Translations under genes and position numbers: made by a program
Source: Ruegeria atlantica
Lineage (GTDB): Bacteria; Pseudomonadota; Alphaproteobacteria; Rhodobacterales; Rhodobacteraceae
Length of the DNA: 64,000 bases
Direction of reading: 5' to 3'
Assembly (NCBI GenBank): GCA_013032095.1
Contig: WQBJ01000013.1
Span: 1 to 64,000, forward strand
Shown here: in pieces, positions 56,331 through 64,000 of the stretch
How positions within the stretch are numbered: position 1 is the first letter of the stretch
Layout: each line of letters begins with the position of its first letter
Notes under the pieces: model-generated
Database searches by the model: none
Told to the model about the DNA's origin: nothing
Seen by the model: the letters and a program-made list of their open reading frames with translations, nothing else

Positions 56331-57113
56331 ATGACACGCGTATCCGTCGAGTATAAATATCACATCGCCCATGTCACACTAACGCGGGGCGAAAAGATGA
56401 ATGCGCTTGATGACGCGATGTTCAAGGCGCTGCTATCGGCTGGGCAGGAAGTCGCGGCCTCGGATGTACGTGCTGTCGTGCTATCGGGCGAAGGCAAAAG
56501 CTTTTGCGCCGGGCTCGATATGGCCAGCGTCGCGGGTATGGTTCAGATGGATCCTGCCGAACTGCTGATGCCCCGCAGCCACGAAGATGCTAACGCGTTG
56601 CAAGAGGCCGCTCTGATCTGGCGACGTGTACCCGTACCAGTGATCTGCGCCATTCAGGGCGTTGCCTATGGCGGCGGTCTACAGATCGCGCTGGGCGCAG
56701 ATATTCGCATTGCTCATCCCGACGCCAAGCTGTCTGTGATGGAGATGAAGTGGGGCATCATCCCCGATATGGGCGGCATGGTGCTGTTGCCACAGCTTGT
56801 GCGTTCGGACGTGCTGCGCCTGCTGACCTACACGGCGCGCCCTATTGGTGCGCAGCAGGCGGTCGAGTGGGGGCTGGTGACCAAGCTCTCGGACGATCCG
56901 TTGACAGAAGCGCAGGCGCTGGCCGAAGAGATTGCAGGCAAAAGCCCCTCGGGCATTCGCGCTGCCAAACGTCTGATTGAGGTGGCCGAGACCAAACCTC
57001 GCGCCGAGGTGCTGCTGACGGAGTCTGAGGAGCAGGTCGAACTGATTGGCAAGCCGGACCAGATGGAGGTTATTGCTGCGCAGATGCAGGGCCGTAAGCC
57101 TGAGTTCAAATAA
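56331..57113 (+). CDS. Enoyl-CoA hydratase/isomerase family protein (crotonase)
   Basis: Start ATG 56331 (MTRVSVEYK); an upstream open frame from 56190 overlaps the divergent HisC-like gene. The 260-residue protein has the two oxyanion-hole segments GKSFCAGLDMASVAG and AYGGGLQIALGADIRIA, and MEMKWGIIPDMGGMVLLPQL. The catalytic glutamate pair of true hydratases is not obvious, so isomerase or other crotonase activity is possible. Confidence 0.9.
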   Translation: MTRVSVEYKYHIAHVTLTRGEKMNALDDAMFKALLSAGQEVAASDVRAVVLSGEGKSFCAGLDMASVAGMVQMDPAELLMPRSHEDANALQEAALIWRRVPVPVICAIQGVAYGGGLQIALGADIRIAHPDAKLSVMEMKWGIIPDMGGMVLLPQLVRSDVLRLLTYTARPIGAQQAVEWGLVTKLSDDPLTEAQALAEEIAGKSPSGIRAAKRLIEVAETKPRAEVLLTESEEQVELIGKPDQMEVIAAQMQGRKPEFK

Positions 57114-57446
57114 CTAGCGCATAAAGGCCCGTCGCGCATCGCGCGCCATGTTGTAGCGCATCTCAAGATCAGCGATCCGGGCCATTGCAGATTTGCGTTC
57201 TTTCGGATCAGTAAGGCCGGCATACTCTTTGCGGGCCGCTTCCAGTTTTTTCCTGATTTCGAATTCTTCCGGTAGCACCCCAGCCTGTGCCATGATCCTG
57301 TGGCCCGCTGCTATGGCGGCGTCACTTTGGGCCTCGCCAGAGCGGTCTGGCAGGGGCCGACCTTCGCCTTCCAATCCCTGCAACTGACCCTCGGCCTGCG
57401 CCTTTTTGATCTGTCGTTCGATCAGTTTTCCAAGCGATCCAAACAT
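57114..57446 (-). CDS. DUF1992 (DnaJ-homologue subfamily C member 28-like) protein
   Basis: 110 residues with the typical DUF1992 N-terminus IERQIKKAQAEGQLQGLEGEG, split as seen, and PLPDRS, then a basic helical C-terminus (RKKLEAARKEYAGLTDPKER). Its function is not established. The stop is adjacent to the convergent crotonase stop. Confidence 0.88.
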   Translation of the reverse strand: MFGSLGKLIERQIKKAQAEGQLQGLEGEGRPLPDRSGEAQSDAAIAAGHRIMAQAGVLPEEFEIRKKLEAARKEYAGLTDPKERKSAMARIADLEMRYNMARDARRAFMR

Positions 57447-57485
57447 GATGAGAAGATATCCCAGCTGTTCAAGCTTTGAAAGCGA

Positions 57486-58649
57486 CTACCGCTTTCGGTT
57501 CGTTACCAGATAGGCAATGCCCCCGGCCAACAAGCCCCAGACTGCGGCCCCCAGACCGAAGACCGAAATACCCGAAGCCGTGATCGCAAAGGTCAAAATG
57601 GCGGCCTCCCGTTCGGAGGGCACCTCAAGCGCTGCGTGAGTGGCATTGGCCAGAACTCCGATCAGGGCGATACCCGTCAATGTACCCATCAACAGAGGGT
57701 CAGCATGCGCGGCAAACCCGGTGATGGCCACGGCAAACACGCCGAACAGGCAATAGAACACGCCCGCCATTACGGCAGACCAGTAACGTTGGGTGGGGTC
57801 CGGGTGGCTGTCCTCGTTCGAGCACATCGCGGCCGTGATTGCGGCGAGGCACGTGGCTGGCGCGCCAAACGGAGCTGACAGGATGCTGGCTGCGCCAACC
57901 GAGGAAAACAACCTGCCGGGGGTGGGCGCATAGCCAAAGCTGCGCATCACGGCGACACCCGGAATGTTCTGTGTGGCCATGGTGACAATGAATAACGGGA
58001 TGCCGATACCGATCAGGGAGGCCAGCGAAAAGCTGGGCATCGTCCAGACCGGTGCAGCCACCAAATGGGTCGGTGCAACGGATGCTTCCCCTGCGTTCAG
58101 CACCACGACAATCGTCGCCGCCACAACAGCAGCAGGAACTGCGCAAAGGCGGTTGATGCGACCGGCGACAAACCAAGTCAGAATCACCGGCAGTGCCATC
58201 CACGGCAGATCAACGGCCGCTTTGAATGGCACAATGCACAGCGGCAGCAGAACGCCGCCCAACATTGCCTGGGCCAGAGTGGTCGGGATTGCGGCTGCCA
58301 GCCGCCCCAAAGGCCGCCAGAGTCCCGCAAGCACGGTCAGCGCACCTGCACAAAGGAAAGCGCCGGTCGCCTCGGCAAAGCCAGCTGCGGGCATCGCAGA
58401 TACCGCCAGAAGCGCGACACCGGGAGTCGACCATGCCACGCTGATGGGCTGCCGGTACCACAGGCTGAGCCCGATGCCTGCAAGCCCCATTGCGATGGCG
58501 GCCATCATCAGGCCCGAGGCGGATTGCTGCGCCGAGGCTCCCATGGCCGCCAGCCCCTGCAATACGATTGGAAAGGAACTGAAGAACCCGACGATGGCAA
58601 CGACCAGCCCTGTCGAGACGGTTTGGATCGGGGGAAATGCGCGCGCCAT
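57486..58649 (-). CDS. Benzoate/H+ symporter BenE family transporter
   Basis: Start ATG 58649 (MARAFPPIQT) with a GAGG ribosome site. The 387-residue protein has about ten to twelve helices and the BenE pattern (STGLVVAIVGFFSSFPIVLQ, ISVAWSTPGVALLAVSAMPA, AMLGGVLLPLCIVPF, GAPATCLAAITAAMCSNEDS-like). BenE imports benzoate in Acinetobacter; distant members may move other organic acids. No benzoate catabolic genes are nearby. Confidence 0.88.
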   Translation of the reverse strand: MARAFPPIQTVSTGLVVAIVGFFSSFPIVLQGLAAMGASAQQSASGLMMAAIAMGLAGIGLSLWYRQPISVAWSTPGVALLAVSAMPAAGFAEATGAFLCAGALTVLAGLWRPLGRLAAAIPTTLAQAMLGGVLLPLCIVPFKAAVDLPWMALPVILTWFVAGRINRLCAVPAAVVAATIVVVLNAGEASVAPTHLVAAPVWTMPSFSLASLIGIGIPLFIVTMATQNIPGVAVMRSFGYAPTPGRLFSSVGAASILSAPFGAPATCLAAITAAMCSNEDSHPDPTQRYWSAVMAGVFYCLFGVFAVAITGFAAHADPLLMGTLTGIALIGVLANATHAALEVPSEREAAILTFAITASGISVFGLGAAVWGLLAGGIAYLVTNRKR

Positions 58650-58721
58650 TTTGACCTCGGGGCTTCTAACCTGCACTTGCTAACAACGGTTTGCTGGTGG
58701 GCGCAAGCGGCTTGATCGCAA

Positions 58722-58755
58722 GAGAAAACCCCACCGTTGTATGCGCGGTGGGGTT
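58722..58755 (-). terminator. Rho-independent terminator after valS
   Basis: The stem AACCCCACCG/CGGTGGGGTT is followed on the minus strand by TTCTCT after a TT run (TTTTCTC in total). It lies about 30 bases after the valS stop and before the BenE gene. Confidence 0.85.
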
Positions 58756-58785
58756 GGAAGATTGAGCAGCCGAGAAAGAAGTAGA

Positions 58786-61700
58786 TCAGGCGATTTCGGC
58801 CAGACGGGCCAGCGCCTCGTTCAGCTTTGCCTCTTCCTCTTCGCGGGCGGCGAGGTTAGCCTTGGCCTCCGCGACAACCTCTTCCGGGGCCGAGGCCACG
58901 AATTTGGGGTTGTTCAGACGCCCACGCAGACCACCAAGCTCTTTGGCCAGCTTGCCCATTGCTTTCTCCAGCCGTTCTTTTTCCGCGCCGATATCGATGA
59001 TATCTGCCAGCGGCAGGCCGAAGGAGGCACCAAGGGCAGCGATCGAGATGGTGCCCTTTGGCAACTCATCCGCTTTGGTCAGGCTGTCGATCCGCGCCAG
59101 GCGCTTGATCAGCGCCTCGTTGCGGTCCCATGCGGCTTGGCCGTTGGAATCGATCTCGGTCACCAGCATCGGCACGTAGAGGCCAGCAGGAACCCGCATC
59201 TGTGAACGGGCCGAACGGGTGTTTTCGATGACCGAGATCACCCAGTTCATCTCACGATCCGCATCCGCGTCGATCAGGTCAGCAGCGGCGTAGGTCGGCC
59301 AGTCGGCGTGTACGACCATCTTGGCACGGTTGCCTGTCAGGCCCCACAGCTCTTCGGTGATAAAGGGCATGATCGGGTGCAGCAGGACCATGCACTGATC
59401 CAGAACCCAGCGCATGGTGGCGCGAGTTTCGGCCTGAGCCTCGGCATCGTCGCCCTGCAGCAGCGGTTTGGACAGTTCCACGTACCAATCGCAAACCTTG
59501 CCCCAGACAAAGGCATAGAGCCCGTTTGCCGCGTCGTTGAAACGATAGCTTTCAAGCGCCGCATCGACCTCTTCCCGCACGCGGGCGGTTTCGCCGATGA
59601 TCCAGCGGTTCACGGCGGCCTTGGGTTTCAGGTCGGCCACGTCCAGTTGCGGAACGGCGTCGGTGAAGACCTCGTTCATCTCGGCAAAGCGAACAGCGTT
59701 CCACAGTTTGGTGCCGAAATTGCGGTAACCGGTGATGCGTTCGCGCGACAGTTTCAGCACGCCGCCAATCGCCGCCATCGATGCGTTGGTAAAGCGCAAC
59801 GCGTCGGCGCCAAACTCGTCCACGATCTCCAGCGGGTCGATGACGTTGCCAGTGGTTTTGGACATCTTCTTGCCCTTCTCGTCACGGACGAGCTGGTGCA
59901 GGTAGACGGTGTGAAACGGGATTTCATTTACCACGGCCAGTTGCATCATCATCATACGGGCGACCCAGAAGAACAGGATATCGAAGCCGGTGATCAGAAC
60001 GTCCGTGGGGAAGTAGCGTTCCAACTCCTCGGTCTGCTCGGGCCAGCCCAGCGTACCGATGGGCCAGAGGCCGGAGGAGAACCACGTGTCGAGGACGTCG
60101 GGGTCGCGCCAGACCGGGTAGACCAGCTTGGTCGGGTCTTGTTCAACCGCGTACTGAGCAAGGCTTTCAGCGAACTGATGGATGGCCTCATGCTTGTCGG
60201 CCACCTCAACAACGGTCGCATGGCTCAGCGGGCTGGGGATGTTGGCATTGTCGTCCAGGAATTTCTCGACAACGGCATCAAAGTTGGGCGCACATTCCAT
60301 GACGTTGCCACGGTGCAGCATGCCGCCTTCGTTCAGCAAGCGGCCGAGCTCGACCAGATCAAGCTCTCCGTCATTCTCGTCGTCCATGAAGTCGTCTGCG
60401 GACAGATCAAGACCATACCAAACCGGAATTTGATGTCCCCACCAAAGCTGACGTGAAATGCACCAAGGTTCGATGTTTTCCAGCCAGTGATAATAGGTCT
60501 TCTCGCCAGACTCGGGAATGATCTTGACTGTGCCGTCCTTGACTGCATCCAGCGCGGGGCCGACGACCTTTTCCGCATCTACGAACCACTGGTCGGTCAG
60601 CATTGGCTCAATGACAACCTTCGAGCGGTCGCCAAAAGGCTGCATGATCGGCTTGGATTCGACCAGCGGAACCGCCTTGTCCGAGTCCTCGTGGTCAGGC
60701 TTCAGCGCGGTCGAACCCAGACGCGGGTCATCCGCGCGGGTCATGACGGCCAGGCCGTCGTTGGTAATCTCCTCGATCACTTTCGCGCGCGCCTCGAACC
60801 GGTCCAGCCCGCGCAGGTGATCCGGCACAAGGTTAATCGCGTCAATCTCGCCTTCGGTAAAGGACTGACCACGTGCGTATTGCCCGGCTTTGTACGCCTC
60901 GTTCGCGTAAGGCGCACCGTCGGCCCGCATGTGGCCGCTTGTATCCATCAGGCGATACAGCGGAATGCCGCCGCGCTTGGCGACCTGATAGTCGTTGAAA
61001 TCGTGCGCCCCGGTGATCTTCACCGCGCCCGAGCCGAAATCGGGATCGGGGTACTCGTCGGTGATGATCGGGATCTGACGACGGTGCTCTTTCGGTCCAA
61101 CTGGGATTTCGCAGAGTTTGCCAACAATTGGAGCATACCGTTCATCAGACGGATGAACCGCAACTGCACCGTCGCCCAGCATTGTTTCGGGGCGGGTCGT
61201 GGCGATTGAGATGTAATCGCGCTCTTCCTCGAGGACGACGTTTCCGTCCTCGTCCTTTTCGACGTAAGTGTAGGTTTCACCACCGGCCAGCGGGTATTTG
61301 AAGTGCCACATGTGGCCCGCGACTTCGATATTCTCGACTTCAAGATCCGAGATCGCCGTTTCAAAATGCGGGTCCCAGTTGACCAGACGCTTGCCGCGAT
61401 AGATTAGGCCCTTTTCGTACATGTCGACGAAGACCTTGATGACCGCGTCGTGGAAGTTGGCCGAGTTCTCATGCCCTGTTCGCGGATCGCGTGGCGCTCC
61501 CGCCATGGTGAAGGCGTTACGCGACCAGTCGCAGGAGGAGCCCAAACGCTTGAGCTGCTCGATGATCGTGCCGCCGTATTCGCCTTTCCATTCCCAGACC
61601 TTGTCCAGAAACGCTTCACGCCCCAGTTCGCGCCGACTTGGCTGCTGGGTTGCGGCCAGCATTTTTTCCACCTGCATCTGCGTGGCGATGCCTGCGTGGT

Positions 61701-61968
61701 CCTGACCGGGTTGCCACAGGGTATCGAAGCCGCGCATACGGTGCCAGCGGGTCAGGATGTCTTGCAGCGTGTTGTTGAACGCGTGGCCCACGTGCAGCGC
61801 GCCCGTCACATTGGGTGGCGGGATCATGATGGTAAAGCTTTCGTCGCGCGATTTGTTTGCGCCTGCCTTGAAGGCTCCGGCCTGTTCCCAGGCTTCGTAA
61901 ATGCGGGCCTCGGCCTCGGCCGCGTTGAATGTCTTTTCCATCGCCATGGGTGCGTCCTGCGTCATCAA
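58786..61968 (-). CDS. valS: Valyl-tRNA synthetase
   Basis: A 1060-residue class I synthetase. The ATP-binding HVGH motif is at 59-62 and the KMSKS loop appears as KKMSKTTGN. The editing domain (CP1) and a C-terminal tRNA-binding coiled coil ([20 protein letters not shown]) are visible. Starts at 61968, 61947 or 61941 ([11 protein letters not shown]) are all possible; the last resembles family N-termini best. The length exceeds the E. coli enzyme (951), mainly by inserts in the catalytic/editing region. Confidence 0.96.
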   Translation of the reverse strand: MMTQDAPMAMEKTFNAAEAEARIYEAWEQAGAFKAGANKSRDESFTIMIPPPNVTGALHVGHAFNNTLQDILTRWHRMRGFDTLWQPGQDHAGIATQMQVEKMLAATQQPSRRELGREAFLDKVWEWKGEYGGTIIEQLKRLGSSCDWSRNAFTMAGAPRDPRTGHENSANFHDAVIKVFVDMYEKGLIYRGKRLVNWDPHFETAISDLEVENIEVAGHMWHFKYPLAGGETYTYVEKDEDGNVVLEEERDYISIATTRPETMLGDGAVAVHPSDERYAPIVGKLCEIPVGPKEHRRQIPIITDEYPDPDFGSGAVKITGAHDFNDYQVAKRGGIPLYRLMDTSGHMRADGAPYANEAYKAGQYARGQSFTEGEIDAINLVPDHLRGLDRFEARAKVIEEITNDGLAVMTRADDPRLGSTALKPDHEDSDKAVPLVESKPIMQPFGDRSKVVIEPMLTDQWFVDAEKVVGPALDAVKDGTVKIIPESGEKTYYHWLENIEPWCISRQLWWGHQIPVWYGLDLSADDFMDDENDGELDLVELGRLLNEGGMLHRGNVMECAPNFDAVVEKFLDDNANIPSPLSHATVVEVADKHEAIHQFAESLAQYAVEQDPTKLVYPVWRDPDVLDTWFSSGLWPIGTLGWPEQTEELERYFPTDVLITGFDILFFWVARMMMMQLAVVNEIPFHTVYLHQLVRDEKGKKMSKTTGNVIDPLEIVDEFGADALRFTNASMAAIGGVLKLSRERITGYRNFGTKLWNAVRFAEMNEVFTDAVPQLDVADLKPKAAVNRWIIGETARVREEVDAALESYRFNDAANGLYAFVWGKVCDWYVELSKPLLQGDDAEAQAETRATMRWVLDQCMVLLHPIMPFITEELWGLTGNRAKMVVHADWPTYAAADLIDADADREMNWVISVIENTRSARSQMRVPAGLYVPMLVTEIDSNGQAAWDRNEALIKRLARIDSLTKADELPKGTISIAALGASFGLPLADIIDIGAEKERLEKAMGKLAKELGGLRGRLNNPKFVASAPEEVVAEAKANLAAREEEEAKLNEALARLAEIA

Positions 61969-62044
61969 TCTCGGGTCAGCGATTGCAATAGCGAATGCGT
62001 GCAGGAAGGGAAAGAGTGCCTGTGCTATCCGGCCTGTGCAAAAC

Positions 62045-62070
62045 GTGCTTTGAAGTAAACATCAAAGCAC
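62045..62070. repeat. Inverted repeat upstream of valS
   Basis: A perfect 9-bp dyad GTGCTTTGA/TCAAAGCAC with an 8-base loop lies 77 bases upstream of the valS start in the divergent valS/molybdoenzyme region. It lacks a T tract, so a regulatory structure or operator is more likely than a terminator. Confidence 0.5.
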
Positions 62071-62130
62071 TGATACGCCGGATTTTGGCAACGATGCTAC
62101 AGGACTGCGTCGCACGTGGAAGCTTAGGTT

Positions 62131-62146
62131 TCCAGTAAGTACTGGA
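62131..62146. promoter_or_regulatory. Palindromic operator candidate upstream of the molybdenum hydroxylase gene
   Basis: TCCAGTA-AG-TACTGGA is a perfect 7-bp dyad with a 2-base spacer, 55 bases upstream of the ATG at 62202. It is symmetric enough to be a dimeric regulator site; the regulator is unknown. Confidence 0.5.
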
Positions 62147-62201
62147 CATCACATATGCGCAAACTAACGTCGGCGAAGAAGTGGAGTGAGAGGGCAGCCC
62201 C

Positions 62202-64000
62202 ATGGAAAAATTCGGCACAAGCCAGTCCGTCAAACGAACTGAGGATCAACGGTTTCTGACAGGGCAGGGGCGGTATATCGACGACGCCATTCCCGAGAAT
62301 GCGCTTTTTGCCGCCTTCTTTCGCAGTCCTGTCGCCCATGCAAAGATCATTTCGGTGGATGTCGAGGCCGCTCAGGCCGCTGACGGGGTGAAGTTGGTCC
62401 TGACATACGACGACCTTTTGGCGGCGGGCATAGATACAAAGCTGAATGCCACAATCGTTTCCAACCGGGACGGTTCGCGTGCAGCGGACCCAGCGCGACA
62501 TATGTTGGCCAAAGATCGCGTGCGTTTTGTCGGCGAACCGGTTGCCGTGGTGATCGCTGAAACCGCGATGCAGTCGCGAGACGCGGTTGAATTGATCTGG
62601 ATGGAGACCGAGGACTTGCCCGCCAAGCTGGATGTCGATTCAGGCGGTGAACCGCTGCACTCCGAGGCTCCGGACAACCGCGCTTTTGACTGGGGGATGG
62701 GCGACGAAGCCGCAACTGAGGCCGCTTTTCAGGCCGCTCCGCACAAGGTTCAACTGAGCGTTGCAGACAACCGGGCGATTATCACTTCGATCGAACCGCG
62801 TGGCTGCCAGGCCTCTTGGTCCGACGGTCGGTTGCATTTCGCGTATGGAGGTCAGGGTGTCTGGGCCATGCGGGGACAATTGGCGCAGAAACTGAAGCTG
62901 GAGCCAGAGACGATCCGCGTTACCACTCCGGACGTGGGCGGTGGGTTCGGCATGAAGGTGATGCCATATCCCGAATATTTCTGTGTTTCCGTTGCAGCGA
63001 TGAAACTGCAACAGCCTGTCCACTGGATGTCAGACCGGTCCGAGGCGATGCTTTCTGATCATCACGGCCGCGACCTGACCTCGTTGGCCGAACTGGCCTT
63101 TGACGAAGATCACAGGATCACGGCCTACCGAGTCCACAGCAAGGTAAACCTGGGCGCCTACAACAGTCATTTCGGGCAGGCCATTCAGACCAACCTGTTC
63201 AGCAAGGTGTTGATGGGGGCTTATGATGTGCAGACCACCTATCTTCGGGTCGAAGGCTATTACACCAACACCACTCAGGTCGATGCTTACCGTGGGGCGG
63301 GACGGCCCGAGGCCATCTATGTCCTAGAACGCGTCATGGACCGGGCGGCGCGTGAACTGGGCGTTGACCCGTGGGAGCTGCGGCGCAAGAACTTCATCCG
63401 CCCCGAGGCGTTTCCCTACAAGACTGCGACCGGAGAAACCTATGATGTTGGTGATTTCAACATGGTCTTGTCCCGCGCGGGCGAGCAGGTTCAAGGTTTT
63501 GTCGACCGTAAAGCTATTGATGCAGAACGTGGCCTGATCCGGGGGCAGGGCCTCTGTTACTACATCGAGAGTATTCTGGGAGACCCATCCGAGAACGCGA
63601 AGATCGAGTTTTGTGAGGATGGCCCCGTGAACCTCTACGTCGGCACCCAATCAAACGGGCAGGGGCATGAGACGGCTTACACCCAATTTCTGTCGGATCA
63701 AACAGGTATTCCCATGGATCAGATCAACATCATTCAGGGGGACAGCGATCAACTGCCCAATGGGGGCGGCACTGGCGGGTCGCGTTCGGTCACGGTGCAA
63801 AACACGGCCACGCTAGCGACAATCGACGTCATGATCGCCGCATTCACGCCCTATCTCGCTGATAAAATGGGGGTGGAGGAGGCCGACGTGAGTTTTGATC
63901 ACGAAACATTCCGCGCGCCCGGATCGAACCTGACACCGACACTGACCGAAGCGGCTGAGATGGCGCGCACTGATGGCCGCACTGACCTGTTGCAGCATGA
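62202..64000 (+). CDS. Xanthine dehydrogenase-family molybdopterin-binding subunit (CoxL-like), 3' truncated
   Basis: The open frame runs from ATG 62202 (MEKFGTSQSVKRTEDQRFLT) past the window end, so about 599 of ~770-800 residues are visible. The N-terminal a/b hammerhead domain (RFLTGQGRYIDD) leads to the molybdopterin-binding domain with TPDVGGGFGMKVMPY, DAYRGAGRPEAIYVLER and QSNGQGHETAYTQ, GGGTGGSRS. It belongs to the xanthine dehydrogenase/CO dehydrogenase large-subunit family; the catalytic Glu is beyond the window. The FAD and 2Fe-2S subunit genes are not visible and may follow. Identity within the family (aldehyde, nicotinate, CO) is open. Confidence 0.93.
   Translation, partial: MEKFGTSQSVKRTEDQRFLTGQGRYIDDAIPENALFAAFFRSPVAHAKIISVDVEAAQAADGVKLVLTYDDLLAAGIDTKLNATIVSNRDGSRAADPARHMLAKDRVRFVGEPVAVVIAETAMQSRDAVELIWMETEDLPAKLDVDSGGEPLHSEAPDNRAFDWGMGDEAATEAAFQAAPHKVQLSVADNRAIITSIEPRGCQASWSDGRLHFAYGGQGVWAMRGQLAQKLKLEPETIRVTTPDVGGGFGMKVMPYPEYFCVSVAAMKLQQPVHWMSDRSEAMLSDHHGRDLTSLAELAFDEDHRITAYRVHSKVNLGAYNSHFGQAIQTNLFSKVLMGAYDVQTTYLRVEGYYTNTTQVDAYRGAGRPEAIYVLERVMDRAARELGVDPWELRRKNFIRPEAFPYKTATGETYDVGDFNMVLSRAGEQVQGFVDRKAIDAERGLIRGQGLCYYIESILGDPSENAKIEFCEDGPVNLYVGTQSNGQGHETAYTQFLSDQTGIPMDQINIIQGDSDQLPNGGGTGGSRSVTVQNTATLATIDVMIAAFTPYLADKMGVEEADVSFDHETFRAPGSNLTPTLTEAAEMARTDGRTDLLQH

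Noticed and set aside
61450..62058. Plus-strand open frame antisense to the valS 5' end
   Set aside because: Overlaps the HIGH-motif region of valS; no start site or domain support.

Overview
The window looks like a chromosomal segment of a marine Roseobacter-group alphaproteobacterium (Rhodobacteraceae, Ruegeria-like). The grounds are the moderately high GC content, the cta operon order (ctaC-ctaB-small ORF-ctaG-ctaE-surf1), an FnrL-type box, an Entner-Doudoroff operon, a roseobacter-style Tad pilus locus, and gene families such as the LytTR membrane regulator and EcsC. The assignment rests on recognised protein families, not on a database search.

Layout. 1-4.6 kb: the 3' end of folD, a frame-disrupted LytTR regulator, and the DNA-repair pair PdeM plus a ligase-associated DEXH helicase. 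4.6-16.8 kb (minus strand): a Tad/Flp pilus operon read from two Flp pilins through CpaB, CpaC, an OmpA-type lipoprotein, CpaE, CpaF, TadB, TadC, two TadD-type TPR lipoproteins, the prepilin peptidase CpaA/TadV and an AAA+ ATPase. A secreted lytic transglycosylase is divergent from the pilins. 18-25 kb (minus strand): ScoAB CoA-transferase, TopA, DprA and TldD.

25-32.7 kb (plus strand): cytochrome aa3 oxidase subunits II and III with their assembly factors. These run directly into an overlapping chain surf1-thrC-M16 peptidase-GNAT. A perfect FNR-type box sits between tldD and ctaC. 32.8-46 kb: ordinary metabolic and transport genes (D-2-hydroxyacid dehydrogenase-like, fasciclin, Apt, LysE, hydrolase, MtnP, SulP, flavin reductase, GNAT, EcsC, Nudix, DUF1178, SDR). 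Among them is a small divergent module of a 46-residue ORF and a ribbon-helix-helix protein sharing a palindromic promoter region.

46-55 kb (plus strand): LysC, PtsP and a zwf-edd-eda Entner-Doudoroff operon with a LacI-type operator upstream, followed by a class V aminotransferase. 55-64 kb: a HisC-like aminotransferase, a crotonase, DUF1992, a BenE transporter, ValS, and the 5' part of a molybdenum hydroxylase large subunit that runs off the window end.

No tRNA, rRNA, CRISPR array, phage or insertion sequence was seen. No strongly novel multi-gene system is evident. The best candidates for undescribed biology are the small ORF/RHH module near 36.4-36.9 kb, the AAA+ ATPase attached to the Tad locus, and several well-formed regulatory dyads.
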